Below the pieces are notes generated by a model. The model was given only the letters and a program-made list of their open reading frames with translations, searched no databases and was not told where the DNA came from. DNA of 31,722 nt from a virus, in the IMG/VR virus record IMGVR_UViG_3300028837_000761, positions 1-31,722 of that record. One strand, given 5' to 3'. The position numbers were made by a program, and so were the translations under genes. Below, one piece after another: positions 23,521-29,168 of this stretch. Within the stretch, counting starts at the first letter, position 1; the number at the start of each line of letters is the position of its first letter.

Positions 23521-24137
23521 TAGATCCTCGGGGTGCGGGGCCTGCGCCGATCACGCAACCTCCCGCGACTTCCCACCTTACGGGCCTGGCTCGCGGCCGG
23601 GGCGGCTCGCCGCGGGGTGGGCTTCGGGGTCGAGAGGCCGCGATACTGATCCGCCTGAGATTTCATCTTCATCGCCCGCTGCATCGTGTCTCCGGTGTCC
23701 CGGACGCGCTTCCGCACCCTCGCAGCGGATGCGGCTCTCTTGGCCGCCGCCGCGCGGCCCGCCTGAGCGCGAACCGCCGCTCCCGCCCGCGGCATCACGG
23801 CGGGCTTGGCTGCCGGCTTCGCGGCCGTTCCGAAGGCACCGCCCTTCCGGGGACCCGGCTTCGCGGCCGTTCCGAAGGCACCGCCCTTCCGGGGGGCCGG
23901 CTTCGCGGCCGTTCCGAAGGCACCGCCCTTCCGGGGGGCCGCACCCGTGTTCTTCGGGGGACCCTTCACGGTGGACCGGGCTCCCTTCTTTACGGCTTGT
24001 TTGGCTCCCTGCTTGGCGATCTGCTTGGTCCCCTGTGTGGCCGCCTTCTTGGCCGCTTCTTTGGCCGCCTTCTTGGCCGCTTCTTTGGACGCCTTCTTGA
24101 TTGCCGTGCTGAATACGCCCGAGATGATGCTGGTCAT
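23520..24137 (-). CDS. Histone H1-like Lys/Ala-rich basic protein with tandem repeats
   Basis: 205 residues, extremely basic. The N-terminal 55 residues are Lys/Ala repeats (KKASKEAAKKAAKEAAKKAA) of the kind found in the C-terminal tails of histone H1 and bacterial H1-like or AlgP-like proteins. Residues 67-107 hold three copies of a 14-residue unit (PRKGGAFGTAAKPA/G). The C-terminal 80 residues are Ala/Arg-rich helix then an Arg/Pro tail. It probably binds DNA or RNA by charge, perhaps to compact phage DNA or aid packaging, as it lies beside the terminase genes. Low-complexity composition makes homology calls unreliable. Confidence 0.6.
   Translation of the reverse strand: MTSIISGVFSTAIKKASKEAAKKAAKEAAKKAATQGTKQIAKQGAKQAVKKGARSTVKGPPKNTGAAPRKGGAFGTAAKPAPRKGGAFGTAAKPGPRKGGAFGTAAKPAAKPAVMPRAGAAVRAQAGRAAAAKRAASAARVRKRVRDTGDTMQRAMKMKSQADQYRGLSTPKPTPRRAAPAASQARKVGSRGRLRDRRRPRTPRI
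23813..23938 (-). repeat. Three 42-bp tandem repeats inside the H1-like gene
   Basis: Units at 23813-23854, 23855-23896 and 23897-23938. The last two are identical and the first differs in its final two bases (AC for GG). Each encodes 14 residues (PRKGGAFGTAAKPA-type). High nucleotide identity implies recent expansion by slippage or recombination. Confidence 0.85.
24039..24086 (-). repeat. Two 24-bp tandem repeats (Lys/Ala segment)
   Basis: The 24-bp unit GGCCGCCTTCTT-GGCCGCTTCTTT occurs twice in a row and a third, diverged, partial copy follows. It encodes the repeating Lys-Lys-Ala-Ala-Lys-Glu-Ala-Ala pattern of the H1-like protein. Confidence 0.75.
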
Positions 24138-24505
24138 CGCTGTCGTCCCTCTCTCTTGTTGACGGCCCGCACGGTGCCCGGCTTCTTTTTCCGGGCCGCG
24201 CGCCTGCGGGCGACGAGTTCCTCATCTGAGGTCTTGGGAATCTTCAGGCCGACGTGGGGGTTGCGGCCCTTCGGCTTGCCGGATTTGGTGACGGTGGGGC
24301 CATTGTCGAGGACCTTGCCGAGCTTCTTTACGAACCTCCTGGCCGCACGCTTGGCCGCCTCCATGCCGTCGGGGCCGCTGGAGTCGATGGTCTTCCGTAT
24401 CTGGTCGACCTCCTTCTTGGACATCTGCGCCCCGTAGACCTCGCGCGCTACCTTGTGCGTCCTGCTCGACTCCGTGGACTTCTTTCTTGCCTTCTTGGCC
24501 GCCAC
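24134..24505 (-). CDS. Small basic protein of unknown function
   Basis: 123 residues, GTG start with SD GGGAGG. Very Lys/Arg-rich at both ends (MAAKKARKKSTESSRTHKVA; VARRRAARKKKPGT). A central helical region is also basic (EAAKRAARRFVKKLGKVLD, about 49-67). It overlaps the H1-like gene by an ATGA, so the two basic proteins are made together and may act together on nucleic acid. No family recognised. Confidence 0.55.
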   Translation of the reverse strand: MAAKKARKKSTESSRTHKVAREVYGAQMSKKEVDQIRKTIDSSGPDGMEAAKRAARRFVKKLGKVLDNGPTVTKSGKPKGRNPHVGLKIPKTSDEELVARRRAARKKKPGTVRAVNKREGRQR

Positions 24506-24549
24506 ACGCGCCTCCCGCGGGACACTGGAAACAGAAACGGCCAGCAGAG

Positions 24550-24600
24550 CTATCGCTTCCGCCGGCCGCCTCTCTTCTTGCCCTTCTTGCCGCAGGGCAT
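24550..24600 (-). CDS. Possible 16-residue Lys/Arg-rich micro-peptide
   Basis: ATG 24600 opens MPCGKKGKKRGGRRKR, ending in TAG. A GGGGGA run lies about 9 nt upstream of the ATG. It occupies a 110-nt gap between the Cys-motif gene and the basic protein gene. Very short basic frames are found in phage gaps but can be chance; support is limited to SD placement and the gap. Confidence 0.25.
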   Translation of the reverse strand: MPCGKKGKKRGGRRKR

Positions 24601-24615
24601 GATCGTGTCCCCCAT

Positions 24616-24807
24616 CTACGGGGCTTTATACCCCCCTGGGGGCGTGCTGACAACTCCTTTCCGCCCACCCCGGACTGCGCGATTGAAGCAGTCGTCGCAG
24701 AAGACGATCCGCTCCCCCTCCAGATGGAGGATGTGGACCCCCTTCTTGTAACACCGGGAAGGCGGTTTCAAACGGCGTCCCTGGCAGCGGTCGGCACCCT
24801 TCGTCAC
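24616..24807 (-). CDS. Small zinc-ribbon-like protein
   Basis: 63 residues. GTG 24807 forms a GTGA overlap with the stop of the metallopeptidase gene and has GCGGAGGG upstream; the longer open frame is a shadow of that gene. Cysteines at 8 and 19 and a C-x2-C at 37-40 (FCDDCFNRA) look like a four-Cys zinc site. Between them is CYKKGVHILHLEGERIVFC, the strand pair of a typical ribbon. A role in nucleic-acid or protein binding is likely; function unknown. Confidence 0.65.
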   Translation of the reverse strand: MTKGADRCQGRRLKPPSRCYKKGVHILHLEGERIVFCDDCFNRAVRGGRKGVVSTPPGGYKAP

Positions 24808-25139
24808 CCCGAGAGCCCCTCCGCGATCCACAGCATAGCCTCGGGGTTGTCGGTCCAGACCGCGGCCAGGCCGCCGCCCATCGTCCCCACCAGGCGCTCC
24901 TCCTGATCGCCGCGGTCCATGTAGAACTCGTGGTACACGGCATGGAGAATCTCGTGGAGCAAGATAAACGCCGCGTATTTCCGATCGAGCGACGTGCTGA
25001 GCCGGATGCGCTTCAGATCCTTTGAGCAATCCCCGTGACGGCGCATGTCATCCGCCTCGGCCGCACCCCAGTCCTCGACCCGGTAATGCCACGCGCCGAC
25101 CTTGATGCGCGTCGGCCGCGTCCGGTTACCCACCAACAC
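24804..25139 (-). CDS. HExxH zinc metallopeptidase-like protein
   Basis: 111 residues. The motif LLHEILHAVYHEF (about 61-73) contains H62-E63-x2-H66, with acidic residues at 80-81 (DQEER) that could supply the third ligand. Such small phage proteins resemble the HExxH part of ImmA/IrrE-type or SprT-type metallopeptidases, without other domains. GTG 25139 is the assigned start; no SD is evident because a strong hairpin (25141-25174) occupies that place, so expression may be controlled by RNA structure or coupling. Substrate unknown. Confidence 0.6.
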   Translation of the reverse strand: MLVGNRTRPTRIKVGAWHYRVEDWGAAEADDMRRHGDCSKDLKRIRLSTSLDRKYAAFILLHEILHAVYHEFYMDRGDQEERLVGTMGGGLAAVWTDNPEAMLWIAEGLSG

Positions 25140-25440
25140 ACGTCCCGAGCGGGCTGCCGGGCAGGCTCGGGACGCACGCGCAGCCTGGTCCCGTGCCGCA
25201 GCCCGTGCCGAGAACGCAGCCCCCGTAGCAGTTACCGGGTCGCTGGCACTGTGCCTCCGGGGCGGCGAAGATCGCGAAGAGCAGAAAGATCGCGATGAAC
25301 GCCGCGGTAACGTAGATCCAGACCCGGGCGCGGCGAGTCGCGATGTCGCTCTCGCAGTACGCGCAGCCGCATTGGTCGCGCCCTACGATTTGCGCGATGC
25401 AGAACTGCCTCTCCTCGTCCGTTCGCGGTCGTGTCTGCAT
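25126..25440 (-). CDS. Membrane protein with two Cys clusters
   Basis: 104 residues. A first cluster C14, C24, C26, C29 (QCGCAYCE) could bind zinc. A transmembrane helix follows (about 41-60, WIYVTAAFIAIFLLFAIFAA). The C-terminus holds seven cysteines (65, 71, 75, 81, 87, 89, 101) in a Gly-rich tail and would be extracytoplasmic if the N-terminus is inside. The start overlaps the upstream stop (TGATG) with a weak SD. No family recognised. Confidence 0.55.
   Translation of the reverse strand: MQTRPRTDEERQFCIAQIVGRDQCGCAYCESDIATRRARVWIYVTAAFIAIFLLFAIFAAPEAQCQRPGNCYGGCVLGTGCGTGPGCACVPSLPGSPLGTCVGG
25141..25174 (-). promoter_or_regulatory. Strong hairpin at the metallopeptidase start
   Basis: A perfect 10-bp GC-rich inverted repeat (CGTCCCGAGC / GCTCGGGACG) with an inner 4-bp stem (CTGC / GCAG) and 3-nt loop. 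It lies within the end of the membrane-protein gene and ends 1 nt before the GTG of the metallopeptidase gene on the minus strand. It would hide the start region. There is no U-tract, so a terminator is less likely than translational control. Confidence 0.55.
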
Positions 25441-25754
25441 CAGTTCAGCTTCCCGTTCTGCTCCTCGGTGGCCTTGTCGATCTCCTGGATCAGCGCGGGA
25501 GCGTCGCTGCTGTCTAGGCGCTCACAGATCGCCAAGGTGCAGAAGTAGAGCGACGCGGCGAGGTACTGGGCGATCGTCACGAAGCCCATCGCGACCTGCG
25601 CTGGGCCGTCCATGAGCGGCAACTGCGCCTGGTTCCTCGCCGCCGCCGCTCCGTCCGTATTCGACCTCGCCGCCAGATCCTTGAGCTGGACCACCCTCCG
25701 CGGAGGCGTGGGTGCTGACTCAGGAGCGATGCGCTCCCTGATCTCATCTGCCAT
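25440..25754 (-). CDS. Small protein of unknown function
   Basis: 104 residues. ATG 25754 is chosen for its AAGGAG and because the upstream extension overlaps another gene. Residues 1-55 are polar with Pro and basic patches; residues 56-85 contain a moderately hydrophobic helix (AQVAMGFVTIAQYLAASLYF), then an acidic helix (SSDAPALIQEIDKATEEQNG). Possibly membrane-associated. It ends in a TGATG with the Cys-rich membrane gene. No family recognised. Confidence 0.5.
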   Translation of the reverse strand: MADEIRERIAPESAPTPPRRVVQLKDLAARSNTDGAAAARNQAQLPLMDGPAQVAMGFVTIAQYLAASLYFCTLAICERLDSSDAPALIQEIDKATEEQNGKLN

Positions 25755-25896
25755 GTGTGAACTCCTTTTTGAGTCGCCTGAGTCTGGAATGGAACGTCGC
25801 GAGCCGCTCATTCACGCGTCGCGGCTCGACAAAGGCTGCCCTCGCATCGTGGGCCAGCAGCGCCTTGCGTAGCTGGCGCACGCGGGACTTTCTCAT
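25744..25896 (-). CDS. 50-residue basic helical protein
   Basis: ATG 25896 lies in an ATGA overlap with the Cys-motif gene, with AAGGTGAG upstream, and its end overlaps the next start by 11 nt. Sequence begins MRKSRVRQLRKALLAHDARA and continues as a basic helix rich in Arg and Leu. Overlaps on both sides give good support despite its size. Possibly nucleic-acid binding; function unknown. Confidence 0.55.
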   Translation of the reverse strand: MRKSRVRQLRKALLAHDARAAFVEPRRVNERLATFHSRLRRLKKEFTHGR

Positions 25897-26189
25897 CGGC
25901 TCACCTTCTTGCGTAGATCGATCAGCTCGAATCGGGCGCGCTCCCGGAAGGAGGAGTGCCTACAGCGGAAGTCACAGTAGCGCTGGTTGGCGCGATCCGG
26001 CCGGAACCACTCGTTGCACCACTGGCAGCGGTGATACCACTTCGAGACGACCTCATTGATGATCCGGGGACGCCGCCGGATGCCAGAGGGGCTCACCGAG
26101 GGGTTTCTCTTGACCTGCACCACCCGGATCGTGCATTTGTCCTCAGGAATAGGCTTGTGGATCGGCCTGGGCCGCTTCTTCTTCGTCAT
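25893..26189 (-). CDS. Zinc-finger-like protein (CxxC...CxxxC)
   Basis: 98 residues, start in an ATGA overlap. A basic N-terminus (residues 1-45) precedes WYHRCQWCNEWFRP, then NQRYCDFRCRHSSFRERAR (about 51-86). The spacing C-x2-C, then C-x3-C, with F.P and RYC, is that of a treble-clef-type ribbon used in many phage and bacterial small proteins for nucleic-acid or protein contact. It lies downstream of the HTH protein and is probably co-expressed. Confidence 0.65.
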   Translation of the reverse strand: MTKKKRPRPIHKPIPEDKCTIRVVQVKRNPSVSPSGIRRRPRIINEVVSKWYHRCQWCNEWFRPDRANQRYCDFRCRHSSFRERARFELIDLRKKVSR

Positions 26190-26614
26190 TCGCTCGCGCC
26201 TTGCTTTCCTCGCTTGCTTTCATAGAAAGCCACGACACTCTGCCAGCTCTGCACCAGAACCCAGAGCTGCCACCTCACTGACTTCGGAATGTCCGCACAG
26301 CGCATGATCGCAATGCGTATATCACCCCAATGTGTGTCGTGGGTGTTCTTCTGGGCCGTCTGGGCGTTGACGAGCTGCTCTCCGAAGCCCACCCAGTCGA
26401 TCAGGCGCATCAGGGGGTCTTCGATCCGCCCCCCGCTCGCCCCGGGGTCCTCTTCGTGCGCCAACACACGAAATACCCAGTTTTTCCCGCTCGCGCCGAT
26501 GATTTCTGCGAGCTGATCGAGCGAAAGCCCCTCGACCTCCATCTTCGCACGCGCATAGCGCGCCAGAATGGTCAAAAAGTGTCTCCGACGCACCGTGAGC
26601 TGCCCGTCGTCCAC
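26186..26614 (-). CDS. XRE-like helix-turn-helix protein
   Basis: 142 residues, GTG start with GGGAGG upstream. The region around 28-80 (GLSLDQLAEIIGASGKNWVF, then DPLMRLIDWVGFGEQL) resembles a Cro/CI (XRE) helix-turn-helix followed by the usual final helices. A C-terminal helical part contains Trp and Arg (RWQLWVLVQSWQSVVAFYES). It could be a transcription regulator of the phage, and the tandem palindrome at 18905-18958 is a candidate site, but that link is speculation. Confidence 0.55.
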   Translation of the reverse strand: MDDGQLTVRRRHFLTILARYARAKMEVEGLSLDQLAEIIGASGKNWVFRVLAHEEDPGASGGRIEDPLMRLIDWVGFGEQLVNAQTAQKNTHDTHWGDIRIAIMRCADIPKSVRWQLWVLVQSWQSVVAFYESKRGKQGASE

Positions 26615-26617
26615 GAA

Positions 26618-26815
26618 TTACACCTCCCAGGAGTCGATCAGGCGCTTTTCGAGCGCCCCAATCTCGGTTTCAACCTCTTCGATCTTCGCATCGATGCGAT
26701 CTCGGGTCTTGAACGCCCCCGCTCGTTGCCACCTATGATGCAGAGGCGCGATTTTCCGCCGCGTGGCCCGCAGCTCCTGCTCTAGCGCGTGTAGCTCCTG
26801 AATGCTCAGTCCCAC
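26618..26815 (-). CDS. Small coiled-coil protein
   Basis: 65 residues. GTG 26815 is chosen for its SD (TTGAGGAAAG) and because it starts 10 nt inside the upstream gene; the longer open frame is Arg-rich shadow sequence. Nearly all residues lie in charged helix with heptads (LSIQELHALEQELRATRRKI, then RIDAKIEEVETEIGALEKRL). Likely forms a coiled coil with itself or with the related-looking helical product upstream (26806-27006). Function unknown. Confidence 0.5.
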   Translation of the reverse strand: MGLSIQELHALEQELRATRRKIAPLHHRWQRAGAFKTRDRIDAKIEEVETEIGALEKRLIDSWEV

Positions 26816-27006
26816 GCTTTCCTCAACTGCGCCTCGATGATCGGAAGCTCCGCGTCCGCCTCCTGGATCAGGGCTTCGTTCTTGTAGAGCGTGTCGCTCA
26901 CGCCACCTTTTCCGTGTCGCTCCAGGTATCCCTGAGCGCGCTTGCGCTGCCGCATCAGCTTGACGTGGCGGCGTTTCAGGGCCACAACCTCTGCGCGCGT
27001 CAGCAC
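26806..27006 (-). CDS. Small helical protein
   Basis: 66 residues, GTG start with AGGAGGG. Two charged helices (LTRAEVVALKRRHVKLMRQR; EALIQEADAELPIIEAQLRK) around a Gly/Lys turn, giving a helical hairpin. It overlaps both neighbours by a few bases. Its layout is like the next small coiled-coil gene, suggesting a paired complex or old duplication. No family recognised. Confidence 0.5.
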   Translation of the reverse strand: MLTRAEVVALKRRHVKLMRQRKRAQGYLERHGKGGVSDTLYKNEALIQEADAELPIIEAQLRKAWD

Positions 27007-27224
27007 GGTCCCTCCTGTCGGAAAAGTAGCTTGCGTAGGTCGTCGTCGAAGCGAACCGCACCATCATGCTCTAGGTGGTCGGCGAGGTTACGGATCGCCT
27101 CTACCACCGTGGACCCAACCCCGGGGGTCGCGTCGCTCTGGGCACCGAGCGTCACAAGGATGAGATCCTTCGGGCGGTCGCGAACGAGCTTGATATAGAT
27201 CCGAACGGGCGACACGTCCTTCAC
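27000..27224 (-). CDS. Small alpha/beta protein
   Basis: 74 residues. GTG 27224 makes a GTGA overlap with the upstream stop and has TTTGGAGGAG before it; codons further upstream lack this. The pattern VRIYIKLVRDRPKDLILVTL, then STVVEAIRNLADHLEHDG, suggests strand-strand-helix. No recognised motif. It sits in the early small-gene block. Confidence 0.5.
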   Translation of the reverse strand: MKDVSPVRIYIKLVRDRPKDLILVTLGAQSDATPGVGSTVVEAIRNLADHLEHDGAVRFDDDLRKLLFRQEGPC

Positions 27225-27352
27225 TCGTGCTCCTCCAAATAGCTGCCACACCGCGCGCAGCGGTACACCTTGAACCCGCAGAACTGGCCGACGAGTCGCC
27301 AGGCTCCGTGCTGATGCACCATGTCGCAGAAGTTCTGCATCGCGTTTCTCAC
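27221..27352 (-). CDS. 43-residue Cys-motif protein
   Basis: GTG 27352 lies in a GTGA overlap with the upstream gene and gives MRNAMQNFCDMVHQHGAWRL, then VGQFCGFKVYRCARCGSYL, ending in EEHE. The CARCG pair plus upstream Cys and His residues suggest a zinc site of rubredoxin or ribbon type. The longer frame upstream is Arg-rich shadow sequence. An internal ATG 12 nt on is an alternative start, as the SD is weak in both cases. Confidence 0.5.
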   Translation of the reverse strand: MRNAMQNFCDMVHQHGAWRLVGQFCGFKVYRCARCGSYLEEHE

Positions 27353-27882
27353 TTCGTCGGCGGCCTTCCCCGCCAGGGGCGTAGATCCACGTCGGCGCCC
27401 GGTAGCCGGTACACGATCTCCAGTAGCTGCGGTTGCCAGATCGGGTGCGCGCCGGCCGGGATGTCGCCGAGGGCGTTCTGTAGTTCGGTGGCGGTGCGGT
27501 TTGTCCACCAGCACATCATCCCCACCTTCGCAACCGACTCCATCGACTTCACGAGCATCTGGAGTCGCGTCTCCTCTGCGCTGAAGTGCTCCTGAGCCCA
27601 GGACAGCACGTCACAGGGCGCGTCGAGCGCAGCCTGGAGCGCGTCGATGAAGTCCTGCATCCACTCCCGGAAATTCGGGTGCTTCGGCTCGAACAGCATG
27701 ACCCGCTTGTTGTTGTACGTCACCTCGAAATCCATTTGTCCGCCCATGGCGCGGCCCGAGATCTCGACGTGAGCCGGCGGGATGACGCCCCAAGGATCGG
27801 CCCCTTCGTCGTCCCAGGAGAAGTGGGTGCCGCGCATCGGGATGATCCAGGTGCGGCGTAGGAGTGTCAGGGGCTGACTCAC
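27349..27882 (-). CDS. Hypothetical protein
   Basis: 177 residues, GTG start in a GTGA overlap with a GGGGGG SD-like run upstream. Contains Trp-rich segments (TWIIPMRGTHFSWDDEGADP; PNFREWMQDFIDALQAALDA) and a helical region (about 100-125). The mix of strands and helices suggests a globular enzyme or binding protein, but no motif is recognised. It lies between an acidic protein and the 43-residue Cys-motif gene. Confidence 0.5.
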   Translation of the reverse strand: MSQPLTLLRRTWIIPMRGTHFSWDDEGADPWGVIPPAHVEISGRAMGGQMDFEVTYNNKRVMLFEPKHPNFREWMQDFIDALQAALDAPCDVLSWAQEHFSAEETRLQMLVKSMESVAKVGMMCWWTNRTATELQNALGDIPAGAHPIWQPQLLEIVYRLPGADVDLRPWRGRPPTK

Positions 27883-28283
27883 GGTCCCCCCACGACATGC
27901 TGAAGCAGTCGGATTATCTCCAGCACCCTGCGTCCCGACTCGTTATCGAACTCGATGTCATACAGGGCGTTTCCCAGATCGATGATCGCCTTGGGGGCGT
28001 CGCCCACGAGACTGTGGTCCCCGTCGTACTCCAGCGCATCCTTCACGGCAGGCGAGAACCTCTCCACCACACCCTCGGGCTCGGGCGGCTGCTCGGGTAG
28101 CTCTGCTGCCGCGGTTTCGTCCTCCTTTGTGGGCACGGGCGAGAGGTAGATCGTCCTATCCTCCTTCGTCGCCTTCTCTGCCGCGTCGTACAGCGCCTCC
28201 GACAGCGCGATGGCGGTTTCGGGCGTGAAGGTCTGACCGAGGCTAGTGCCCGCAATCTCCAAGATGACAATCGGCTTGCTCAT
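27879..28283 (-). CDS. Acidic hypothetical protein
   Basis: 134 residues. ATG 28283 is chosen for its strong SD (CTAGGAGGAG), and the upstream extension lies in the non-coding gap. Acidic overall, with strands at the N-terminus (KPIVILEIAGTSLGQTF), a Pro/Glu-rich linker (about 60-75) and C-terminal helices (IIDLGNALYDIEFDNESGRR). It is the first gene after a 240-nt gap, so it may open a separate transcription group. Function unknown. Confidence 0.55.
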   Translation of the reverse strand: MSKPIVILEIAGTSLGQTFTPETAIALSEALYDAAEKATKEDRTIYLSPVPTKEDETAAAELPEQPPEPEGVVERFSPAVKDALEYDGDHSLVGDAPKAIIDLGNALYDIEFDNESGRRVLEIIRLLQHVVGGP

Positions 28284-28523
28284 CACTCCTCCTAGTTGTG
28301 TGTTGCGGGGCTGTGGGCCATTAAACGGATGAGATTCCCTAGCGGATCTCGTCTCACCAGGGGGAGCGGTCCGCCCAAGCATGGCCCACCTTTTCCGAGC
28401 TGCCCCGCTCGCCCAGTGGGACTATCCGCTCCGCGTTTCACATCGAATCTCCTACCGCGGGACGCGAGGGCGAATAGAGGGGAAGGGAAAGAGCCCCCCG
28501 CGCCCCGCGGCATCATCGGGTTG
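28284..28523 (-). other. 240-nt gene-free gap with inverted repeats
   Basis: This is the longest gap inside the minus-strand gene row. No convincing gene is present: a 74-codon open frame (28292-28516) lacks an SD. The gap holds an imperfect 20-bp palindrome (28331-28350), a 9-bp inverted repeat (GTGGGCCAT 28313-28321 and ATGGCCCAC 28381-28389) and a short palindrome (28366-28374). No strong sigma70 promoter is visible. It probably has a regulatory role for the genes from 28283 onwards. Confidence 0.45.
28331..28350. promoter_or_regulatory. Imperfect 20-bp palindrome
   Basis: GAGAT...ATCTC arms around a central CTAG, with mismatches at two positions. It lies about 50 nt upstream of the start at 28283 and is a candidate protein-binding site. 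It shares no arms with the palindromes at 18905-18958. Confidence 0.35.
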
Positions 28524-28946
28524 TCAGAATGGGATCGGCTGCCGCAGATCCCTCGCGAGCTGCCTCAATCCCTTCATCGTGTTGGCAATCTCGGTGACTT
28601 GGAAATCCAGGAGACGCTCGATTTCGGTGGCAATCCAAAGGGTCGCAGTCGACCCTGGTCCATGACGGGTTGCGGCCCTACGCCACGATGGAAATGCGGT
28701 CCGTTCCTGTTCGAGTCGCACCCCAGGCGTCGGACCCGGGATCACCTCGCTCGTGTGTGGATCACCGTCCGCGCCACAAGGGGGTGGAGGCTGGACCCCC
28801 AGCTCCTCCCGCACCCGATCCCGCAGCACATCCAGCGCGCCAGCGACCGGCTCGCCAGGCGCGACCTCGGCCGTCATCTCAACCGCCTGGTGAGAGAACC
28901 CGGGGCCGCTCTTCAGCTCGCGATAGGACACCTGGTTGATCCTCAT
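28524..28946 (-). CDS. Hypothetical protein interrupted by a 60-bp repeat
   Basis: 140 residues. ATG 28946 makes an ATGA overlap with the Acb2-like gene and has CCGGAGA upstream. The N-terminal part (SYRELKSGPGFSHQAVEMTA, then helix LDVLRDRVREELG) looks like a compact domain. A polar Pro-rich segment follows (51-75). Residues 85-103 (FPSWRRAATRHGPGSTATL) are encoded by a perfect copy of the 60-bp sequence also found at 29198-29257, here read in a different frame. The C-terminus (IATEIERLLDFQ to IPF) is helical. The repeat may have inserted here. Function unknown. Confidence 0.5.
   Translation of the reverse strand: MRINQVSYRELKSGPGFSHQAVEMTAEVAPGEPVAGALDVLRDRVREELGVQPPPPCGADGDPHTSEVIPGPTPGVRLEQERTAFPSWRRAATRHGPGSTATLWIATEIERLLDFQVTEIANTMKGLRQLARDLRQPIPF
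28636..28695. repeat. 60-bp direct repeat, copy 1
   Basis: Identical over 60 of 60 bases to 29198-29257. Starts CAAAGGGTCGCAGTCGACCC and ends CCACGATGGAAAT. It contains a perfect hairpin (GGGTCG-CAGT-CGACCC, 28640-28655). Flanking DNA shows no further similarity. The copy lies in the coding frame of the 28524-28946 gene. Confidence 0.95.
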
Positions 28947-29167
28947 CGCGTCTCCGGGTTCCTGGCGACCGCCGCGGAGGCCCACATCTTCGCCTCCTCC
29001 AGCTTCGTCATCACGAGCGCCTTCTCGCGCCCGTCTGGGCAGATCGCCTCGATCGCCTCGGCCAGGATGATGAACTCCTGTGTCAGCCGCTTATGCTTCT
29101 GTGCGCCCTTCTCGCTGGGCGCGTGGTAGCTGAAGCGGTCTTGGATCTCGTTCATGGTCAGCGCCAT
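28943..29167 (-). CDS. Acb2/Tad1 hairpin-domain protein (predicted anti-CBASS cyclic-nucleotide sponge)
   Basis: 74 residues, SD CAGGAGAG. The whole protein matches the small helical hairpin family known as Acb2/Tad1 (formerly an uncharacterised phage DUF): RFSYHAPSEKGAQKHKRLTQ (11-30) followed by a long helix and ICPDGREKALVMTKLEEAKM, then WASAAVARNPETR. Acb2 proteins form oligomers that bind the cyclic di- and trinucleotides made by CBASS and so block abortive infection. Tyr14 and Lys26 lie where Acb2 ligand-binding residues (Tyr and Lys) are expected. It is encoded among early genes between a nuclease-like gene and an unknown gene. Family assignment is good; ligand range is not known. Confidence 0.82.
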   Translation of the reverse strand: MALTMNEIQDRFSYHAPSEKGAQKHKRLTQEFIILAEAIEAICPDGREKALVMTKLEEAKMWASAAVARNPETR

Positions 29168-29168
29168 A

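Noticed and set aside
23813-23938. Tandem 42-bp repeats as a possible CRISPR array
   Set aside because: The repeats are directly adjacent without spacers and encode in-frame 14-residue protein units.
24258-24270. Partial third copy of the 60-bp repeat (GGGTTGCGGCCCT)
   Set aside because: Only 13 bases match and they encode unrelated residues; in GC-rich DNA this can be chance.
28292-28516. 74-codon minus-strand open frame filling the 240-nt gap
   Set aside because: No SD, no recognisable pattern, and its end runs into the SD of the next gene; an open frame of this length is not unusual at this GC content.
28709-28717. GTTCGAGTC, a tRNA T-loop-like string
   Set aside because: No flanking T-stem, acceptor stem or anticodon arm could be found, and it lies inside a coding gene.
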